Shown here: one piece after another, positions 15,983-25,862 of the stretch
Layout of the letters: each line of letters begins with the position of its first letter
Position numbering within the stretch: the stretch's first letter is position 1
Source: Bacteroides pyogenes DSM 20611 = JCM 6294
Lineage (GTDB): Bacteria > Bacteroidota > Bacteroidia > Bacteroidales > Bacteroidaceae
Direction of reading: 5' to 3'
Assembly (NCBI RefSeq): GCF_000428105.1
Contig: NZ_ATZH01000042.1
Location: 1-32,539 of the forward strand
DNA length: 32,539 nucleotides
Program-made: the position numbers and the translations under genes
Notes under the pieces: generated by a model
The model's database searches: none
The model's input: the letters and a program-made list of their open reading frames with translations, nothing else
What the model was told of the DNA's origin: nothing

Positions 15983-17419
15983 GAACAACATAGTGTCCGG
16001 CAAGACGGTTTCCTCAATGTTGCGGCCGGAGTATCCCACTTCCAATTCCTGCCCCATGTAATCCTCGAAATACAGCAAGCGCAATTCATGTAAGCCTTTT
16101 TCAAGCGCCACTTTCCCCTCGGCCCGTCGCCCACTATGTCCGCCGTCATTGTCTACAATCTGCTCACCATCTATATAAAGCACCGATCCGTCATCCGAGA
16201 AAGTATAGAAGCGATATACCCCCCTTTCGGGAATCCGGATCAACGTGCGAAACTCATAAGCGAAATGGTCTGCCGCAAGAGATTCCTCAATGGTAATGTT
16301 GCGCATCGTACCTTCCTTTATTTTCTTGCAAGAGGCGATATCGGAAATCCGTTTACATTTCCCTTCATAGTAGGCATATGCAACACCCTGCTTACTCGGA
16401 GAAGCCTCTTGGGCCGGCAGGTAAGTCATGGTACACTCCTCCTCCGAGTTCAAGCCCGAAGGATAATAGTAGGCTGCTTCACGCCCTGCAGGCGTAGAAA
16501 TCCAAGTGTCGAACTTCCATTGTCCCTCATACAATTCGATGATACGGGCTCCTCTCGTTAACGAACCGTAAGCATCTGCGCCGGTCACTCGCCCGTAGCC
16601 AAGGGCAATGCCTTTATTTATCCCGATATAATCGTTATCATGGTCGTGCCCTACAAATGCTCCCATCACATCCTTCATATCGACAAACGAGGCGAATATA
16701 CCTGAGTTTATGCGGGAAGAAGCCACTCCGCCCTCCCTACTGTTACCATAGGTTTTTCCGTCGCCGGGCAACTCATTATACTCAAGCAGCGGTATGTGGA
16801 AGAAAGCCAATGCCGGTACAGGTTTTCCCCCATTCCGATTCGTATAACAAGCGCTTTGCGCACGATACCATGCAATCTGATCAAAATGAATCCAATCATA
16901 CGGGCCATAAAGTTTATTCGGCTGATAGTCGTTGGAGTCGATGCAATAGAGCAAAGCTTTCACCGCTTTCTCCTTTGTCGAACCATAAACCGGAAGCACA
17001 CAATTGCCGCATCCGGCAAGTTCTTCCGGACCTTTAGTGCCGACATAGAAAGGTGATTTCAGCAGAAGGTCATAAATAGCCTCTTTACCCATAGGTTCGG
17101 CATCATGATTGCCCATTGTCACAACAAAAGGAATCTTGGCCTCATCAAAAATGCCAATTACAGCTTGCCAACCTTCCCGGGCAGGGACTTCCGTCACTAC
17201 ATCTCCACTCAGCACTACCATATCGGGACGTTCCGCTTTCAACACAGCCCGGATGACGGCAGCCGTTTCGGCGCACCTCGCCGACTTGGGCGTCCAGTGC
17301 AAATCTGTGAACTGTGCTATCACAAATCGCCCGTCTTTAAAAGCAAGCCGTTGCTGTGCCGATGAAAAAGCGGCAGACAAGCAAAATAAAAACGATAAAA
17401 TCACAACATTTTTTTTCAT
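15971..17419 (-). CDS. Secreted calcineurin-like metallophosphoesterase with PA14 domain
   Basis: The 482-residue protein has a signal peptide (cut near SSA-Q, residues 21-22) and a metallophosphoesterase domain (about 30-300). The metal ligands are seen in FTDLHW (D39, H41), LSGDVV, MGNHD, FHIPLLEY and VGHDHDND. A C-terminal PA14 domain (about 340-482) includes EGKCKRISDI, DDGSVLYIDGEQIV and RLLYFEDYMGQ. It should hydrolyse phosphomono- or diesters in the periplasm or at the surface, with the PA14 part binding glycan. The PA14 closely resembles the one on the GH92 enzyme of this locus. It is at the far end of the locus, about 330 bases after GH125, and its 3' end overlaps the regulator gene on the other strand. 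The substrate is inferred, not shown. Confidence 0.88.
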   Translation of the reverse strand: MKKNVVILSFLFCLSAAFSSAQQRLAFKDGRFVIAQFTDLHWTPKSARCAETAAVIRAVLKAERPDMVVLSGDVVTEVPAREGWQAVIGIFDEAKIPFVVTMGNHDAEPMGKEAIYDLLLKSPFYVGTKGPEELAGCGNCVLPVYGSTKEKAVKALLYCIDSNDYQPNKLYGPYDWIHFDQIAWYRAQSACYTNRNGGKPVPALAFFHIPLLEYNELPGDGKTYGNSREGGVASSRINSGIFASFVDMKDVMGAFVGHDHDNDYIGINKGIALGYGRVTGADAYGSLTRGARIIELYEGQWKFDTWISTPAGREAAYYYPSGLNSEEECTMTYLPAQEASPSKQGVAYAYYEGKCKRISDIASCKKIKEGTMRNITIEESLAADHFAYEFRTLIRIPERGVYRFYTFSDDGSVLYIDGEQIVDNDGGHSGRRAEGKVALEKGLHELRLLYFEDYMGQELEVGYSGRNIEETVLPDTMLFLPD

Positions 17420-17439
17420 GGTATCACGTATTTTCTTAA

Positions 17440-17753
17440 TTAATTCATATCATTGTTGTTCGGAGACCTCTTACCATAAAGTAAATTGTCTGCAAAGCAG
17501 ATGTTCGCCTGCGTTGTTTCGGGCATCCTCGCTAAAACAACGGATGTATTCTTCAGCACCTTTTGCAAATAATAAAAACCCCTCATAGAAGCCTCATCGG
17601 AAAGCGCTGCCATCTTTTGTCCCCTTGCATGATACAGTGTCCCTGCCCTGACATCGCTTTCACCGACAGAGATATGACGTCATAGGCGACAACCTGCTTC
17701 CGGACGTTTTGACAGGTAGACAGCGCAGCAAGCAACGGATATATCACTTTCAT
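17440..17753 (-). pseudogene. Possible decayed small lipoprotein gene between GH125 and the phosphoesterase
   Basis: This is the only gap above 300 bases inside the PUL gene series. An ATG at 17753 overlaps the GH125 stop as ATGA and starts [14 protein letters not shown], like a lipoprotein signal. That frame ends after 56 codons at 17583. If two bases are removed from the TCTCT run near 17672-17676, the frame continues to a stop at 17440 and would give about 103 residues, ending in KRSPNNNDMN. An alternative open frame across 17467-17590 is also coding-like, so neither is certain. It may be a frameshifted gene or a dispersed non-coding repeat behind a chance ATG. Confidence 0.3.
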
Positions 17754-19201
17754 AACGGTTGAGATAAAAGACTGGGATATTTCCTGACCGTATGAAGAAT
17801 CAGTTCGCCGAATAATGTGTTTGCCCAAGCAAACCATGGACGGGTGAAAATCGCCGCATCATCCTCGTGAAAAGACTCGTGCATAAAGCCGGTGTCTCCA
17901 TCCGTATCGCGCAGTTGCCTCAGGCAAGCACGAACTTCTTCAGGCTCATCCGTTGTAAAGGCTTTCATGATGATACTCATCGGCCAGATATACTTCAGCC
18001 CCACATGGGGACCTCCCACCCCTTCACCCGCTTTTCCTTTAAAGAAGTAAGGATTGTCATCGCTCCATATCATCTTGCGGGTATTCCGATAGACAACATC
18101 GTTAAAGGAGCAATAGCCAAGATAGGGAGTAGCCAGTAAACTCGGCACATTGGCATCGTCCATGCAGAGGGCGTTGCCGAAACCGTCTACCTCAAAAGCA
18201 TAGATACGCCCGCACACGGGATGATTCACAATTCCGTATTTATGAATCGCTGCATCCACCTCATCTGCCAGAGCAGCACACTCTTTAGCAAATGAGTCGT
18301 TTCCAAGAACCTGCCGCTCTATCTCCGCCAACTGCCGCAACGAAACTACCGCAAACATGTTGGAAGGGATAAAGAAACCGTATTGTGTGGCGTCGTCCGA
18401 AGGGCGGAAAGACGAGACAATCAAGCCTACCGGCTTCACCGGCGCTCCCCACCCGCCGTTTATTTGCGAATCCGTCGGGCGGTCGCAGTTGCGCGTGAAG
18501 CTATAAGGTCCCAAGTTTTGCTTGCGTTGCTGTTCTTTGAAGGTTTTTACCACCAGCTTCATCGCTTCGTGCCACTCTTCACCGAACACTGACACATCCT
18601 GGGTATGCCTCCAATAATGATATGCCAACCGAATGGGGTAACACAAAGAGTCCACCTCCCATTTGCGTTCGTGCAGTTCTTTCACCATATGCTGTGTGTG
18701 GTCGGTCTCCCAATAACTTCCCACCGGTCCGTCATTAAACGCATTGGCATATGGATCTATAAGTATACATTTCGTCTGTCTGTTAATAAGTCCCGCCACC
18801 ATAAGTCGCAATGGTTCGTCGTGCTTCATCAAAGGCAGATAGGGCCATACTTGCGCCGAAGAATCGCGCAACCACATGGCGTCAATATCACCCGTGATGA
18901 CAAAAGTGTCCGGCTTCCCGTCCTTCAGTTTATACCTGACCGTAGTGTCGAGCGTATTGGGCAGGCAGTTCTCGAACATCCATCTCAACTTTTCATCCTT
19001 GATATGAGACTTGATCTTTTCAATTACCGCATCCACGGTTTTAGACACAAAGTTCCTTTTCTCTGCTACCGGTCGCAACGAAACATAGTTCAAGCCGGTC
19101 TTTTCCCTCGAAGGCCATACAAGCGAGGGATGGACGGCCATGGCAGCCAAAGCAAGTCCGCCTGTTTTCAGGAACCGACGTCTGGATATTCTATTCTTCA
19201 T
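17750..19201 (-). CDS. GH125 exo-alpha-1,6-mannosidase
   Basis: The 483-residue protein has a twin-arginine-type signal ([20 protein letters not shown]), then a single (alpha/alpha)6 domain of the GH125 family. Conserved stretches include [63 protein letters not shown] and [18 protein letters not shown]. The last carries the acidic residue expected in the active site. GH125 enzymes remove terminal alpha-1,6-linked mannose without a metal. Length fits the family. It follows the GH63-like gene by 16 bases. The Tat-like signal suggests folding before export, unlike the Sec signals of its neighbours. Together with GH92 it points to alpha-mannan or alpha-mannoside degradation. Confidence 0.92.
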   Translation of the reverse strand: MKNRISRRRFLKTGGLALAAMAVHPSLVWPSREKTGLNYVSLRPVAEKRNFVSKTVDAVIEKIKSHIKDEKLRWMFENCLPNTLDTTVRYKLKDGKPDTFVITGDIDAMWLRDSSAQVWPYLPLMKHDEPLRLMVAGLINRQTKCILIDPYANAFNDGPVGSYWETDHTQHMVKELHERKWEVDSLCYPIRLAYHYWRHTQDVSVFGEEWHEAMKLVVKTFKEQQRKQNLGPYSFTRNCDRPTDSQINGGWGAPVKPVGLIVSSFRPSDDATQYGFFIPSNMFAVVSLRQLAEIERQVLGNDSFAKECAALADEVDAAIHKYGIVNHPVCGRIYAFEVDGFGNALCMDDANVPSLLATPYLGYCSFNDVVYRNTRKMIWSDDNPYFFKGKAGEGVGGPHVGLKYIWPMSIIMKAFTTDEPEEVRACLRQLRDTDGDTGFMHESFHEDDAAIFTRPWFAWANTLFGELILHTVRKYPSLLSQPL

Positions 19202-19217
19202 AATTAAAACCTCCTTC

Positions 19218-20822
19218 TCAATAGATGTGTTTACCCTTTACAACATTTATCTTTTTCTCTTTATCGCCATAGCGCACAAGCAGTTCGAAATCTCCATCGG
19301 ACTCTACTGTAATACGCGGCTCATCGTGCACCGAACGGCGAGGTCCGGCCTTCAGGCTGATGCTTCCTCCAAGCCCAAACGGATAGCGCTCTATCCCGTT
19401 CGCTTCCAACAGGTTCATATCCCAAACAATTTGTTTCTTGATATAATCTCCGCGAATACCGATGACAAACTCGATGAGGCCGGCAATAGGTGGTAGCCCC
19501 GTCCACCCCACAAAATGGTCTCTTGCCATAAATCCCGGTTCTGTAGCCTCAGGCGCATAATATTCCCAGAAAGTGCCCGTTTTCTTATAAACGTCCAACA
19601 CCTGCGCATAATGATTCAGACAGATTTCTCGCGCCAGCTTTCCGTATCCTTTGCGCACCAGCCCCTGCATCACCATATAATTGGTGCCCGGCCATATGCC
19701 GCCTTGCCAGTAGCGTCCGTTACCCTTGTACTTAGGATGGTCGGCAGACAGAGAAGGCACACGATGTTTACGCTTGAAAGTGGCAGGATTATCCAGTTCT
19801 TTTACCATACGCTCTATCTGTGCCGCGTCCAACACATTGGTGAACAAAGCCCAGTATGCGCCTATCCCTTTGGTTTGGCACAACGTGCCGTCGGCATATT
19901 GGTCGTACAGGAACCCCGTTTCGTCGTCCCAAAGGTTATCCCGAATATATTGGCTCAACATTTTAGCCTCATCTTCAAGGTCTTCTATCTCTTGCCAGCG
20001 CTCCAAATAAAACCCCATTTCGAGCAATAAGTTAGCCGTAAACAGTTGTTGCAGGTTCGTATCCAACCAAATCATATGTCCGTGACTGTAGATAGGGCTG
20101 TACTCCGCCGGAACACGGGGCATGTTATCCATACCAGTACCCCATCCGCTCGACCAATACGTGCCATTTCTCCACGTTCTATTCAGCTTGAGCCACCTGT
20201 AATAGGCACAAAGTACAGGAAATACTTTATGCAGGCGTTCGAGATCGCCAAACTGATGGAAATAGACCATTTCGCACCACGGCATCAGATTAGGTCCTGT
20301 GCTCACCGGGTCATAGCGTTCGAAGCAATCGGCACCATCGGCTTTTATCTCACGGCAAATAAACCCGTCGGGATGCTGCTTTACATAAAAATTATCCAAC
20401 GTCCGCTGGAAAGGGAAAAAGAGTGTACCGTAACGGGCAAACATCAATATAAAGGAAGAATCCCACATAAAGATATTGCCGTTATAAGCCGTATCCAAAT
20501 AGCTCGAAACAAAGCCCGAACCAGGTTGAGGGGCACAAATATGCCCGATAGCCGTTTCCCATGCCTTCCAATACATCTCCAATTCTTTGTCATGCCCCTC
20601 CCAAATAGGATTGGGTAATATACGCCGGGCTTCCTCAAAGCTTTTCGGCTCGATGATTTCAGGTTTTGCCACACGATACTCGTTCTCAGTGACCAAGGGT
20701 TCTTTCACATACGTATTCTTATAGGGTAAATGATATTTTTCATTATTACCGCTACTTTGAGCTTTCAGCGCAAAGCTTGCAGCCAAAGGTAGCAAGCTCG
20801 TCAACAAAATATGTTTCAACAT
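19218..20822 (-). CDS. GH63/MGH1-like alpha-glycosidase
   Basis: The 534-residue protein has a Sec signal ([20 protein letters not shown], then AQ) and a (alpha/alpha)6 catalytic domain. [58 protein letters not shown] and [19 protein letters not shown] match the trehalase/GH63 type (mannosyl-oligosaccharide glucosidase-like, MGH1 domain). GH63 members include glucosidases that trim glucose from high-mannose N-glycans and mannosylglycerate hydrolases. In this locus it could remove a capping alpha-linked glucose or other side residue from a mannoside. The exact specificity cannot be told. It lies 21 bases after the alkaline phosphatase and 16 before GH125, clearly in one operon. Confidence 0.7.
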   Translation of the reverse strand: MLKHILLTSLLPLAASFALKAQSSGNNEKYHLPYKNTYVKEPLVTENEYRVAKPEIIEPKSFEEARRILPNPIWEGHDKELEMYWKAWETAIGHICAPQPGSGFVSSYLDTAYNGNIFMWDSSFILMFARYGTLFFPFQRTLDNFYVKQHPDGFICREIKADGADCFERYDPVSTGPNLMPWCEMVYFHQFGDLERLHKVFPVLCAYYRWLKLNRTWRNGTYWSSGWGTGMDNMPRVPAEYSPIYSHGHMIWLDTNLQQLFTANLLLEMGFYLERWQEIEDLEDEAKMLSQYIRDNLWDDETGFLYDQYADGTLCQTKGIGAYWALFTNVLDAAQIERMVKELDNPATFKRKHRVPSLSADHPKYKGNGRYWQGGIWPGTNYMVMQGLVRKGYGKLAREICLNHYAQVLDVYKKTGTFWEYYAPEATEPGFMARDHFVGWTGLPPIAGLIEFVIGIRGDYIKKQIVWDMNLLEANGIERYPFGLGGSISLKAGPRRSVHDEPRITVESDGDFELLVRYGDKEKKINVVKGKHIY

Positions 20823-20843
20823 TGTAGGGTCTTTTTTTAAATT

Positions 20844-21980
20844 CTACAAATCGAGTAAACTCTTTATCTTATCGAAAATGGCCGTATTCTCATAAATTCC
20901 TGTAAATACTTCCGCACCGGGACCAAAAGCATAGACGGGAACCATGACACCGCTATGCCCGGTCGTGGAGAAATTGCACACTATCTTTCCCGCTTTTAGG
21001 TCTCCGTCTACCAACGTCAGTCCGCCCGTTTCATGGTCAGCAGTGACCACGACCAATGTTTCCCCATCCTTAGCAGCCCATTCATATACCGCACCAATCG
21101 TTCGGTCGAAATCGTGTGTCTCCTGCATCAGCAAGTCAAGATCGTTGAAATGGGAGTAATCGTCCAACTGCGAGCCTTCTATCATCATAAAGAATCCTTT
21201 CTTATTGCGGTTCAACAGTTCAATGCCTTTTAACGACGCGCGAGCCAGCAGGTCGCCGCGTTCGGCCGGAAGGGGGGTGTCCACCGGATAAGGCACGGCA
21301 AACACTTTCCCCTTGGTCACAGCGGCCAGCTCGTCCCAACTGCGAGGTGTCTGAAAACCTTTGGCACGCAACTCGTCGAACAAGTTCCGCCCGTCTTCCC
21401 GATTCTCGAAGAGCTGGGCACCGCCGCCAAACACATAGTCGATGTTGCAGTTTACATAGTCCGCCACAATCTCCGCCTCCGCATTCCTGTCGGTATTATG
21501 GCAACAGAAATCGGCAGGTGTGGCATCCCACAGACGACAAGTTACGGCCATGCCGGTTGCCTTTCCTTTGGCGGAGGCCAATTCAATCAACGACTTCAAC
21601 GGACGCCCCAGCATATCCACCCCCACATAATGATAGTTTGTTTTTTGTCCCGTGGCTATGGCCGTGCCGCCTGCTCCCGAATCGGTAATCAGCCGATCGG
21701 CACAATATGTTTTCGACAACCCCACAGCCTTGCTGTTGTCCAAGAAAAGCTTTCCTCGATTGGCTGTCCATGCAGAATATACGTGCATCAGGCTCATGCC
21801 GTCGCCAATCATCAAAATCACGTTTTTTATCTTCTTCCCTTGAGGAGAGACTATTTTTGCTACTTCATACGGTTGTTCCAATACATATGTCTGCTCCTTG
21901 TCCCGGCATTCTTGACCAGATACAGGCAAACATGCCATAACCGAAAGAGCAAAAATACAGATTCGTACTAATTTACTCAT
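20844..21980 (-). CDS. Secreted alkaline phosphatase
   Basis: Starting at the ATG at 21980 (four codons after another ATG at 21992) gives 378 residues with a signal peptide (MSKLVRICIFALSVMACLPV, then SGQ). Family motifs are in order: VILMIGDGMSL (metal Asp), TDSGAGGTAIATG (nucleophile Ser), MMIEGSQLDDYSHFND (metal ligands) and VVTADHETGGL (Asp-His). All metal and nucleophile residues appear present. It removes phosphate from monoesters in the periplasm. Here it is one of three phosphohydrolases in the mannoside locus and could remove monoester phosphate exposed after a diester is opened. It is in the middle of the operon, 53 bases after the preceding stop. Confidence 0.9.
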   Translation of the reverse strand: MSKLVRICIFALSVMACLPVSGQECRDKEQTYVLEQPYEVAKIVSPQGKKIKNVILMIGDGMSLMHVYSAWTANRGKLFLDNSKAVGLSKTYCADRLITDSGAGGTAIATGQKTNYHYVGVDMLGRPLKSLIELASAKGKATGMAVTCRLWDATPADFCCHNTDRNAEAEIVADYVNCNIDYVFGGGAQLFENREDGRNLFDELRAKGFQTPRSWDELAAVTKGKVFAVPYPVDTPLPAERGDLLARASLKGIELLNRNKKGFFMMIEGSQLDDYSHFNDLDLLMQETHDFDRTIGAVYEWAAKDGETLVVVTADHETGGLTLVDGDLKAGKIVCNFSTTGHSGVMVPVYAFGPGAEVFTGIYENTAIFDKIKSLLDL

Positions 21981-22033
21981 AGTAAAAAACATTTATATAA
22001 TAGATTATCTACATTTTACTCAAGCGTCACCTA

Positions 22034-22897
22034 TCATTCGACAGTGACCAATACGGGAGCATGGTCAGACAAAAAAGCTCCGTTCTCGGTTTCGGCTAGC
22101 ACACCATACCTCAGCACCTTCAAGCCATTGCGCACAAACACGTAATCAATCAAAGGACGGTCGTTATAGGGTATTTCTCCAAAATCATGAAAACTCCATG
22201 CTGGACCATACACTACGGGAGATAACCGTCGTGCATCGTCCAAATGATTGGGATTGTCAACATCGGTCACATGACGGATAACGTCCGAATCAGGCACGGA
22301 GTTGAAATCTCCAGTCACAACGACAGGCCATCCACCACTCAATTCACTCACCCTATCTAAGATAAGCTTTATTCCTTCGCGGCGTGCAACCACTCCCACA
22401 TGGTCTAAATGTGTATTCAGTATAAAATATCCCCTGCCCGTCACTTTGTCTTGCAGTTTCACCCACGAAGCCATGCGCTCACAAGCCCCGTCCCAGCCTT
22501 TGGAGCCAGGTACCTCGGGTGCTTCGCTCAGCCAGAAGTGGCCGACGTCGAGCAGCGCAAACCGACTTTTCCTATACCAGAGCGCTGCATATTCGCCTTT
22601 TTCTTTCCCATCTTCACGTCCAACACCTACCGCTTCATAGTCAGGCAGATGTTGTTTCAGGTCCTCTAACTGATTGTGTAGGACCTCTTGTGTGCCCAGC
22701 ACGTCCACATCGTAAAAGCGAACGGCATTTGCCACACGGTCCTTCCGATATTTCCAGTTGTTCAAACTATCATCCGGATTATCATATCGGATATTGAAAG
22801 ACATTATATTGACAGGTTCCGAATCAGACGCTTGCTGCTTCACTTGTCCGCACGAAGCGAAGAGGAATGGTAACAGTAATAAATTTTTTTTCATCAT
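22034..22897 (-). CDS. Endonuclease/exonuclease/phosphatase-fold lipoprotein
   Basis: The 287-residue protein begins MMKKNLLLLPFLFASCGQVK, a lipoprotein signal with Cys in FASC. The start could equally be the second Met at 22894. EEP-fold motifs are VNIMSFNIRYDNPDD, VLGTQEVL (metal Glu), LNTHLDHVG, VVTGDFNSVPDS, IDYVFV and FLSDHAPVLV (catalytic His). The family includes DNases, inositol-phosphate phosphatases and sphingomyelinases; all cut phosphoester bonds with Mg2+. A lipoprotein version in a glycan locus is more likely a glycan or lipid phosphodiesterase than a nuclease. It lies 19 bases after GH92. Specificity is unknown. Confidence 0.87.
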   Translation of the reverse strand: MMKKNLLLLPFLFASCGQVKQQASDSEPVNIMSFNIRYDNPDDSLNNWKYRKDRVANAVRFYDVDVLGTQEVLHNQLEDLKQHLPDYEAVGVGREDGKEKGEYAALWYRKSRFALLDVGHFWLSEAPEVPGSKGWDGACERMASWVKLQDKVTGRGYFILNTHLDHVGVVARREGIKLILDRVSELSGGWPVVVTGDFNSVPDSDVIRHVTDVDNPNHLDDARRLSPVVYGPAWSFHDFGEIPYNDRPLIDYVFVRNGLKVLRYGVLAETENGAFLSDHAPVLVTVE

Positions 22898-22916
22898 GAC
22901 AATCTATTTTTATGCG

Positions 22917-25850
22917 TTATTCCACAAACAAGACAGAAGCGGGAACAGGCTCCATTTCCTTTGCCGAAGGTCGCTTCCAAGCCCAACTGAAATGTTCCCC
23001 TTCATAATCTTCAAAATAATAAATCCGGAACGAATGGAATCCCTTTTTCAAAGCTATCCATCCGTCGGCAGTGATGACCGCATGCGAGCCGTCGTTATTC
23101 ACCACCAACTTGTCATTGATATACAGCACACTGCCATCGTCCGAAGACGTACGAAAAGCATAAACCCCGTCTTCAGGCACATTAATCAGCCCCGTGAAGA
23201 CATATCCGAAATGGTCTTCCCGTTTGGCATTTGCAATGGAAGGCTTCGCCATGACTCCCTGTTCCAACAACGGCGTTTTTTCAATATCCTCCACCGTCCG
23301 GTAGTTTCCTTCATAGTATCTATAGGTTGTGCCGTTCTTTGCGGGCGATACGGAAAGCGGCTTTTTCAGTTCGGCTTTAACGGCCGCTATCCACAGCGTT
23401 CTGCTCGGTAAATAGCCGTCTTTAAATCCTTTCGCTTTTATTTGCAAGCTCTTATCCACCTCAAAAGGCCTTTCATAGAGTGGAGCATCTCTAGTGGGTT
23501 CGCTTCCGTCCAAGGTATATCTGATTTCTGCCCCGCGGGTGGTTGTGGCAAGCGTCACCATTATTCTATCCGAAAACAGATTCAGGTCCTTATCAACATA
23601 AGGAACAGATACCACGTTCTCTTTGGTATAAGAGTAGGGAGCGGCTTCCGCCGAAGTCCCTCTTTTTTTATCAGGCTTGTCAGACAGCGTAAAGCGCAAC
23701 TCTCCCCCGCCTATCAATTGTTCATAAGTGATAAAATTCTGTTCTATCGCTTCACCGTTCAGTTCCACCTTGCTGATATACCTATTTCCTTCGGGATTAT
23801 TGGCCGAAACAGTCAGCGTCTTTCCGTTGGCCAATGTGATGACGGCTTTCTCAAACAAGGGAGACGTCAACGCAAACTCATTGCTTCCGGGACATACGGC
23901 ATAAAAGCCCAAAGCGGAAAAAATATACCATGCCGACATCTGCCCGCAATCTTCGTTGCCGCTGATCCCCTCCGGGGTAGAACGATACATCTCGCGCAGC
24001 AAGCGACGCGTTAGCTCCTGCGTTTTCCACGGTTGCCCCACGTAGTTGTACAGATAAGCGATGTGGTGGCTCGGCTCATTTCCGTGGGCATATTGCCCTA
24101 TCAGCCCTGTAATATCTGACAGTTCACCTTCCACTTTGGAGTCAGCCGTGAATATTGAATCAAGCGCGGCGATAAAGTCGCCCTTGCCTCCGAACAATTG
24201 CACCATACCGTTCACATCATGGGGCACAAAAAAGCGGTATTGCCAGGCAGTAGCCTCTGTGTAGGCACGCCCCACCTCGAACGGATTGAACGGTGTTTCC
24301 CAGTTGCCGTCCATCCGCTTGCCGCGAAAAAATCCACTACCTCCGTCAAACACATGGATATAATTTTGAGAACGTTCGATGTACTTTTCATAAATATCCT
24401 TTCTCCCCATCTCTTGAGCCATGCGCGCAATGCACCAATCGTCATAGGCGAACTCAAGCAGGCAAGAAACAGACTCTTTCTTGATATTCGAAGGAATAAA
24501 ACCGTATTTGATATAATAATCCGATCCTTTCTTATTCTTTTCGGAGGAAACCATCATAGCTTCCAATGCTTTTTCGACGTCAAAGCCTCTTATTCCTTTC
24601 AAATAAGCGTCGGCTATGACAGAAACTGCATGATAGCCTATCATCGTCTCCGTTTCTCCCGCAGAAAGCGGCCAAATAGGCAGCTCACCCGAAGCATCGT
24701 ATATATCCAGAAAAGAATGAATCATATCATTGACCAGTGTAGTGTCTATCAATGTCATCAAAGGGTTCCATGCGCGAAAGGTGTCCCAGAGGGAAAAAGT
24801 AGAGTAGTGCACCTTGCCTTTAGGAAGTTGCCCTATCTGCATGTTGTGGCGGCGATATTCGCCGTTGACATCGCTCACCGTATTGGGCACAACCATGGCA
24901 TGATACATGGCAGTGTAAAAATTTCTCTGTTCATCCGCACTACCTCCCTCCACCACAATGGACGAAAGTACCCGCTCCCATTCTTTCCGGGCAGCGGCAC
25001 ACACGGCATCAAAATCAAAGCCTTTCACCTCGTGTTCCAGATTAGCACGCGCATTTTCCACGCTAACCAAGGATAATCCCACTTTAGCTACGACGGGTTC
25101 TTTGTCTTCAGTGTCAAATGTCAACACCGCTTGAAGATGGGTGCCTTCGGACTTCGTGCCGACACTTACTGGCTTACCATCCTGCACCAATACCACCGTT
25201 CGGAAAGGTTTGGAGAACCGGGCTGCAAAATACACGTATTGGTTATCTGTCCATCCCCTAGTTCTTCGCATGCCCGTAATTTCGTTAACGGCAGTTTGTT
25301 CCAGCACAGCTTCATAAATGCGTTCGTTATCAAGCAAGTGGGCTAAATCTATTATGACAACAGTCGGTTTGCCCAAAGGAAATGTATAACGGTGCATGCC
25401 CACACGTGCGGTAGCTGTCAGCTCAGCCTTTATACCCTCGTCTTTCAGCACCACGGAGTAGTAACCCGCCGATGCTTTTTCATCGCGGTGGGAAAAGGCT
25501 GCAGGCCGATAAAGCGCTTTCTCGTCAGTCAAATCGGGTTCTTGCGTGGTGGGGCGAAACAACACATCGCCCAAGTCGATGCAGCCGGTTCCGCTAAGGT
25601 GGGTGTGCGAAAAGCCTTTCAAGGAGGTATCGTCATAATGATATCCCGAGCAGGCGTCCCAATTTCCCGCACGAGTGTCAGGGCTCAGTTGCACCGCGCC
25701 GAAAGGCACCGTGGCTCCCGGATAGGTATGCCCGTGAAACCCTGTTCCGATAAAGGGATCCACATAGTCAACGGGAGACAGCTTGCCGGTGGTGCAAGAT
25801 TCACATCCGAGCCATGCAGTAAGAAGACATATCAGGTATCTCTGTTTCAT
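22917..25850 (-). CDS. GH92 alpha-mannosidase with C-terminal PA14 domain
   Basis: From the ATG at 25850 the protein has 977 residues and a lipoprotein-type signal (MKQRYLICLLTAWLGC). The GH92 N-terminal beta domain carries VDPFIGTGFHGHTYPGATVP and FSHTHLSGTG. The (alpha/alpha)6 domain carries HYSTFSLWDTFRAWNP, GNEPSHHIAYLYNYVG and GISGNEDCGQMSAWYIFSAL. A chitobiase-C-terminal-like Ig domain follows (IRYTLDGSEPTRDAPLYERP, about 775-835), then a PA14 domain (about 850-975, DDGSVLYINDKLVVNNDGSH). GH92 enzymes are Ca2+-dependent exo-alpha-mannosidases cutting alpha-1,2, 1,3, 1,4 or 1,6 links and, in some members, mannose-1-phosphate diesters. It is the first enzyme gene after SusD and may have its own promoter near 25901. 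The extra C-terminal domains make it longer than usual (about 750). Confidence 0.93.
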   Translation of the reverse strand: MKQRYLICLLTAWLGCESCTTGKLSPVDYVDPFIGTGFHGHTYPGATVPFGAVQLSPDTRAGNWDACSGYHYDDTSLKGFSHTHLSGTGCIDLGDVLFRPTTQEPDLTDEKALYRPAAFSHRDEKASAGYYSVVLKDEGIKAELTATARVGMHRYTFPLGKPTVVIIDLAHLLDNERIYEAVLEQTAVNEITGMRRTRGWTDNQYVYFAARFSKPFRTVVLVQDGKPVSVGTKSEGTHLQAVLTFDTEDKEPVVAKVGLSLVSVENARANLEHEVKGFDFDAVCAAARKEWERVLSSIVVEGGSADEQRNFYTAMYHAMVVPNTVSDVNGEYRRHNMQIGQLPKGKVHYSTFSLWDTFRAWNPLMTLIDTTLVNDMIHSFLDIYDASGELPIWPLSAGETETMIGYHAVSVIADAYLKGIRGFDVEKALEAMMVSSEKNKKGSDYYIKYGFIPSNIKKESVSCLLEFAYDDWCIARMAQEMGRKDIYEKYIERSQNYIHVFDGGSGFFRGKRMDGNWETPFNPFEVGRAYTEATAWQYRFFVPHDVNGMVQLFGGKGDFIAALDSIFTADSKVEGELSDITGLIGQYAHGNEPSHHIAYLYNYVGQPWKTQELTRRLLREMYRSTPEGISGNEDCGQMSAWYIFSALGFYAVCPGSNEFALTSPLFEKAVITLANGKTLTVSANNPEGNRYISKVELNGEAIEQNFITYEQLIGGGELRFTLSDKPDKKRGTSAEAAPYSYTKENVVSVPYVDKDLNLFSDRIMVTLATTTRGAEIRYTLDGSEPTRDAPLYERPFEVDKSLQIKAKGFKDGYLPSRTLWIAAVKAELKKPLSVSPAKNGTTYRYYEGNYRTVEDIEKTPLLEQGVMAKPSIANAKREDHFGYVFTGLINVPEDGVYAFRTSSDDGSVLYINDKLVVNNDGSHAVITADGWIALKKGFHSFRIYYFEDYEGEHFSWAWKRPSAKEMEPVPASVLFVE

Positions 25851-25862
25851 TTTAACAAACAT

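Noticed and set aside
17461..17472. gagacctctt at 17464, similar to the IS5 end GAGACCTCTG at 401-410
   Set aside because: Only nine bases match and no transposase is adjacent, so this is likely chance.
17583..17837. 84-residue minus-strand frame starting [11 protein letters not shown]
   Set aside because: Its beginning lies inside the GH125 gene in another frame; only the part from 17753 deserves mention, as a decayed ORF.
22758..25076. Long plus-strand open frames (for example 22758-23411 and 24198-25076) inside the GH92 region
   Set aside because: They are antisense shadows of a gene with full GH92, Ig-like and PA14 motifs, and their translations show no recognisable domain.
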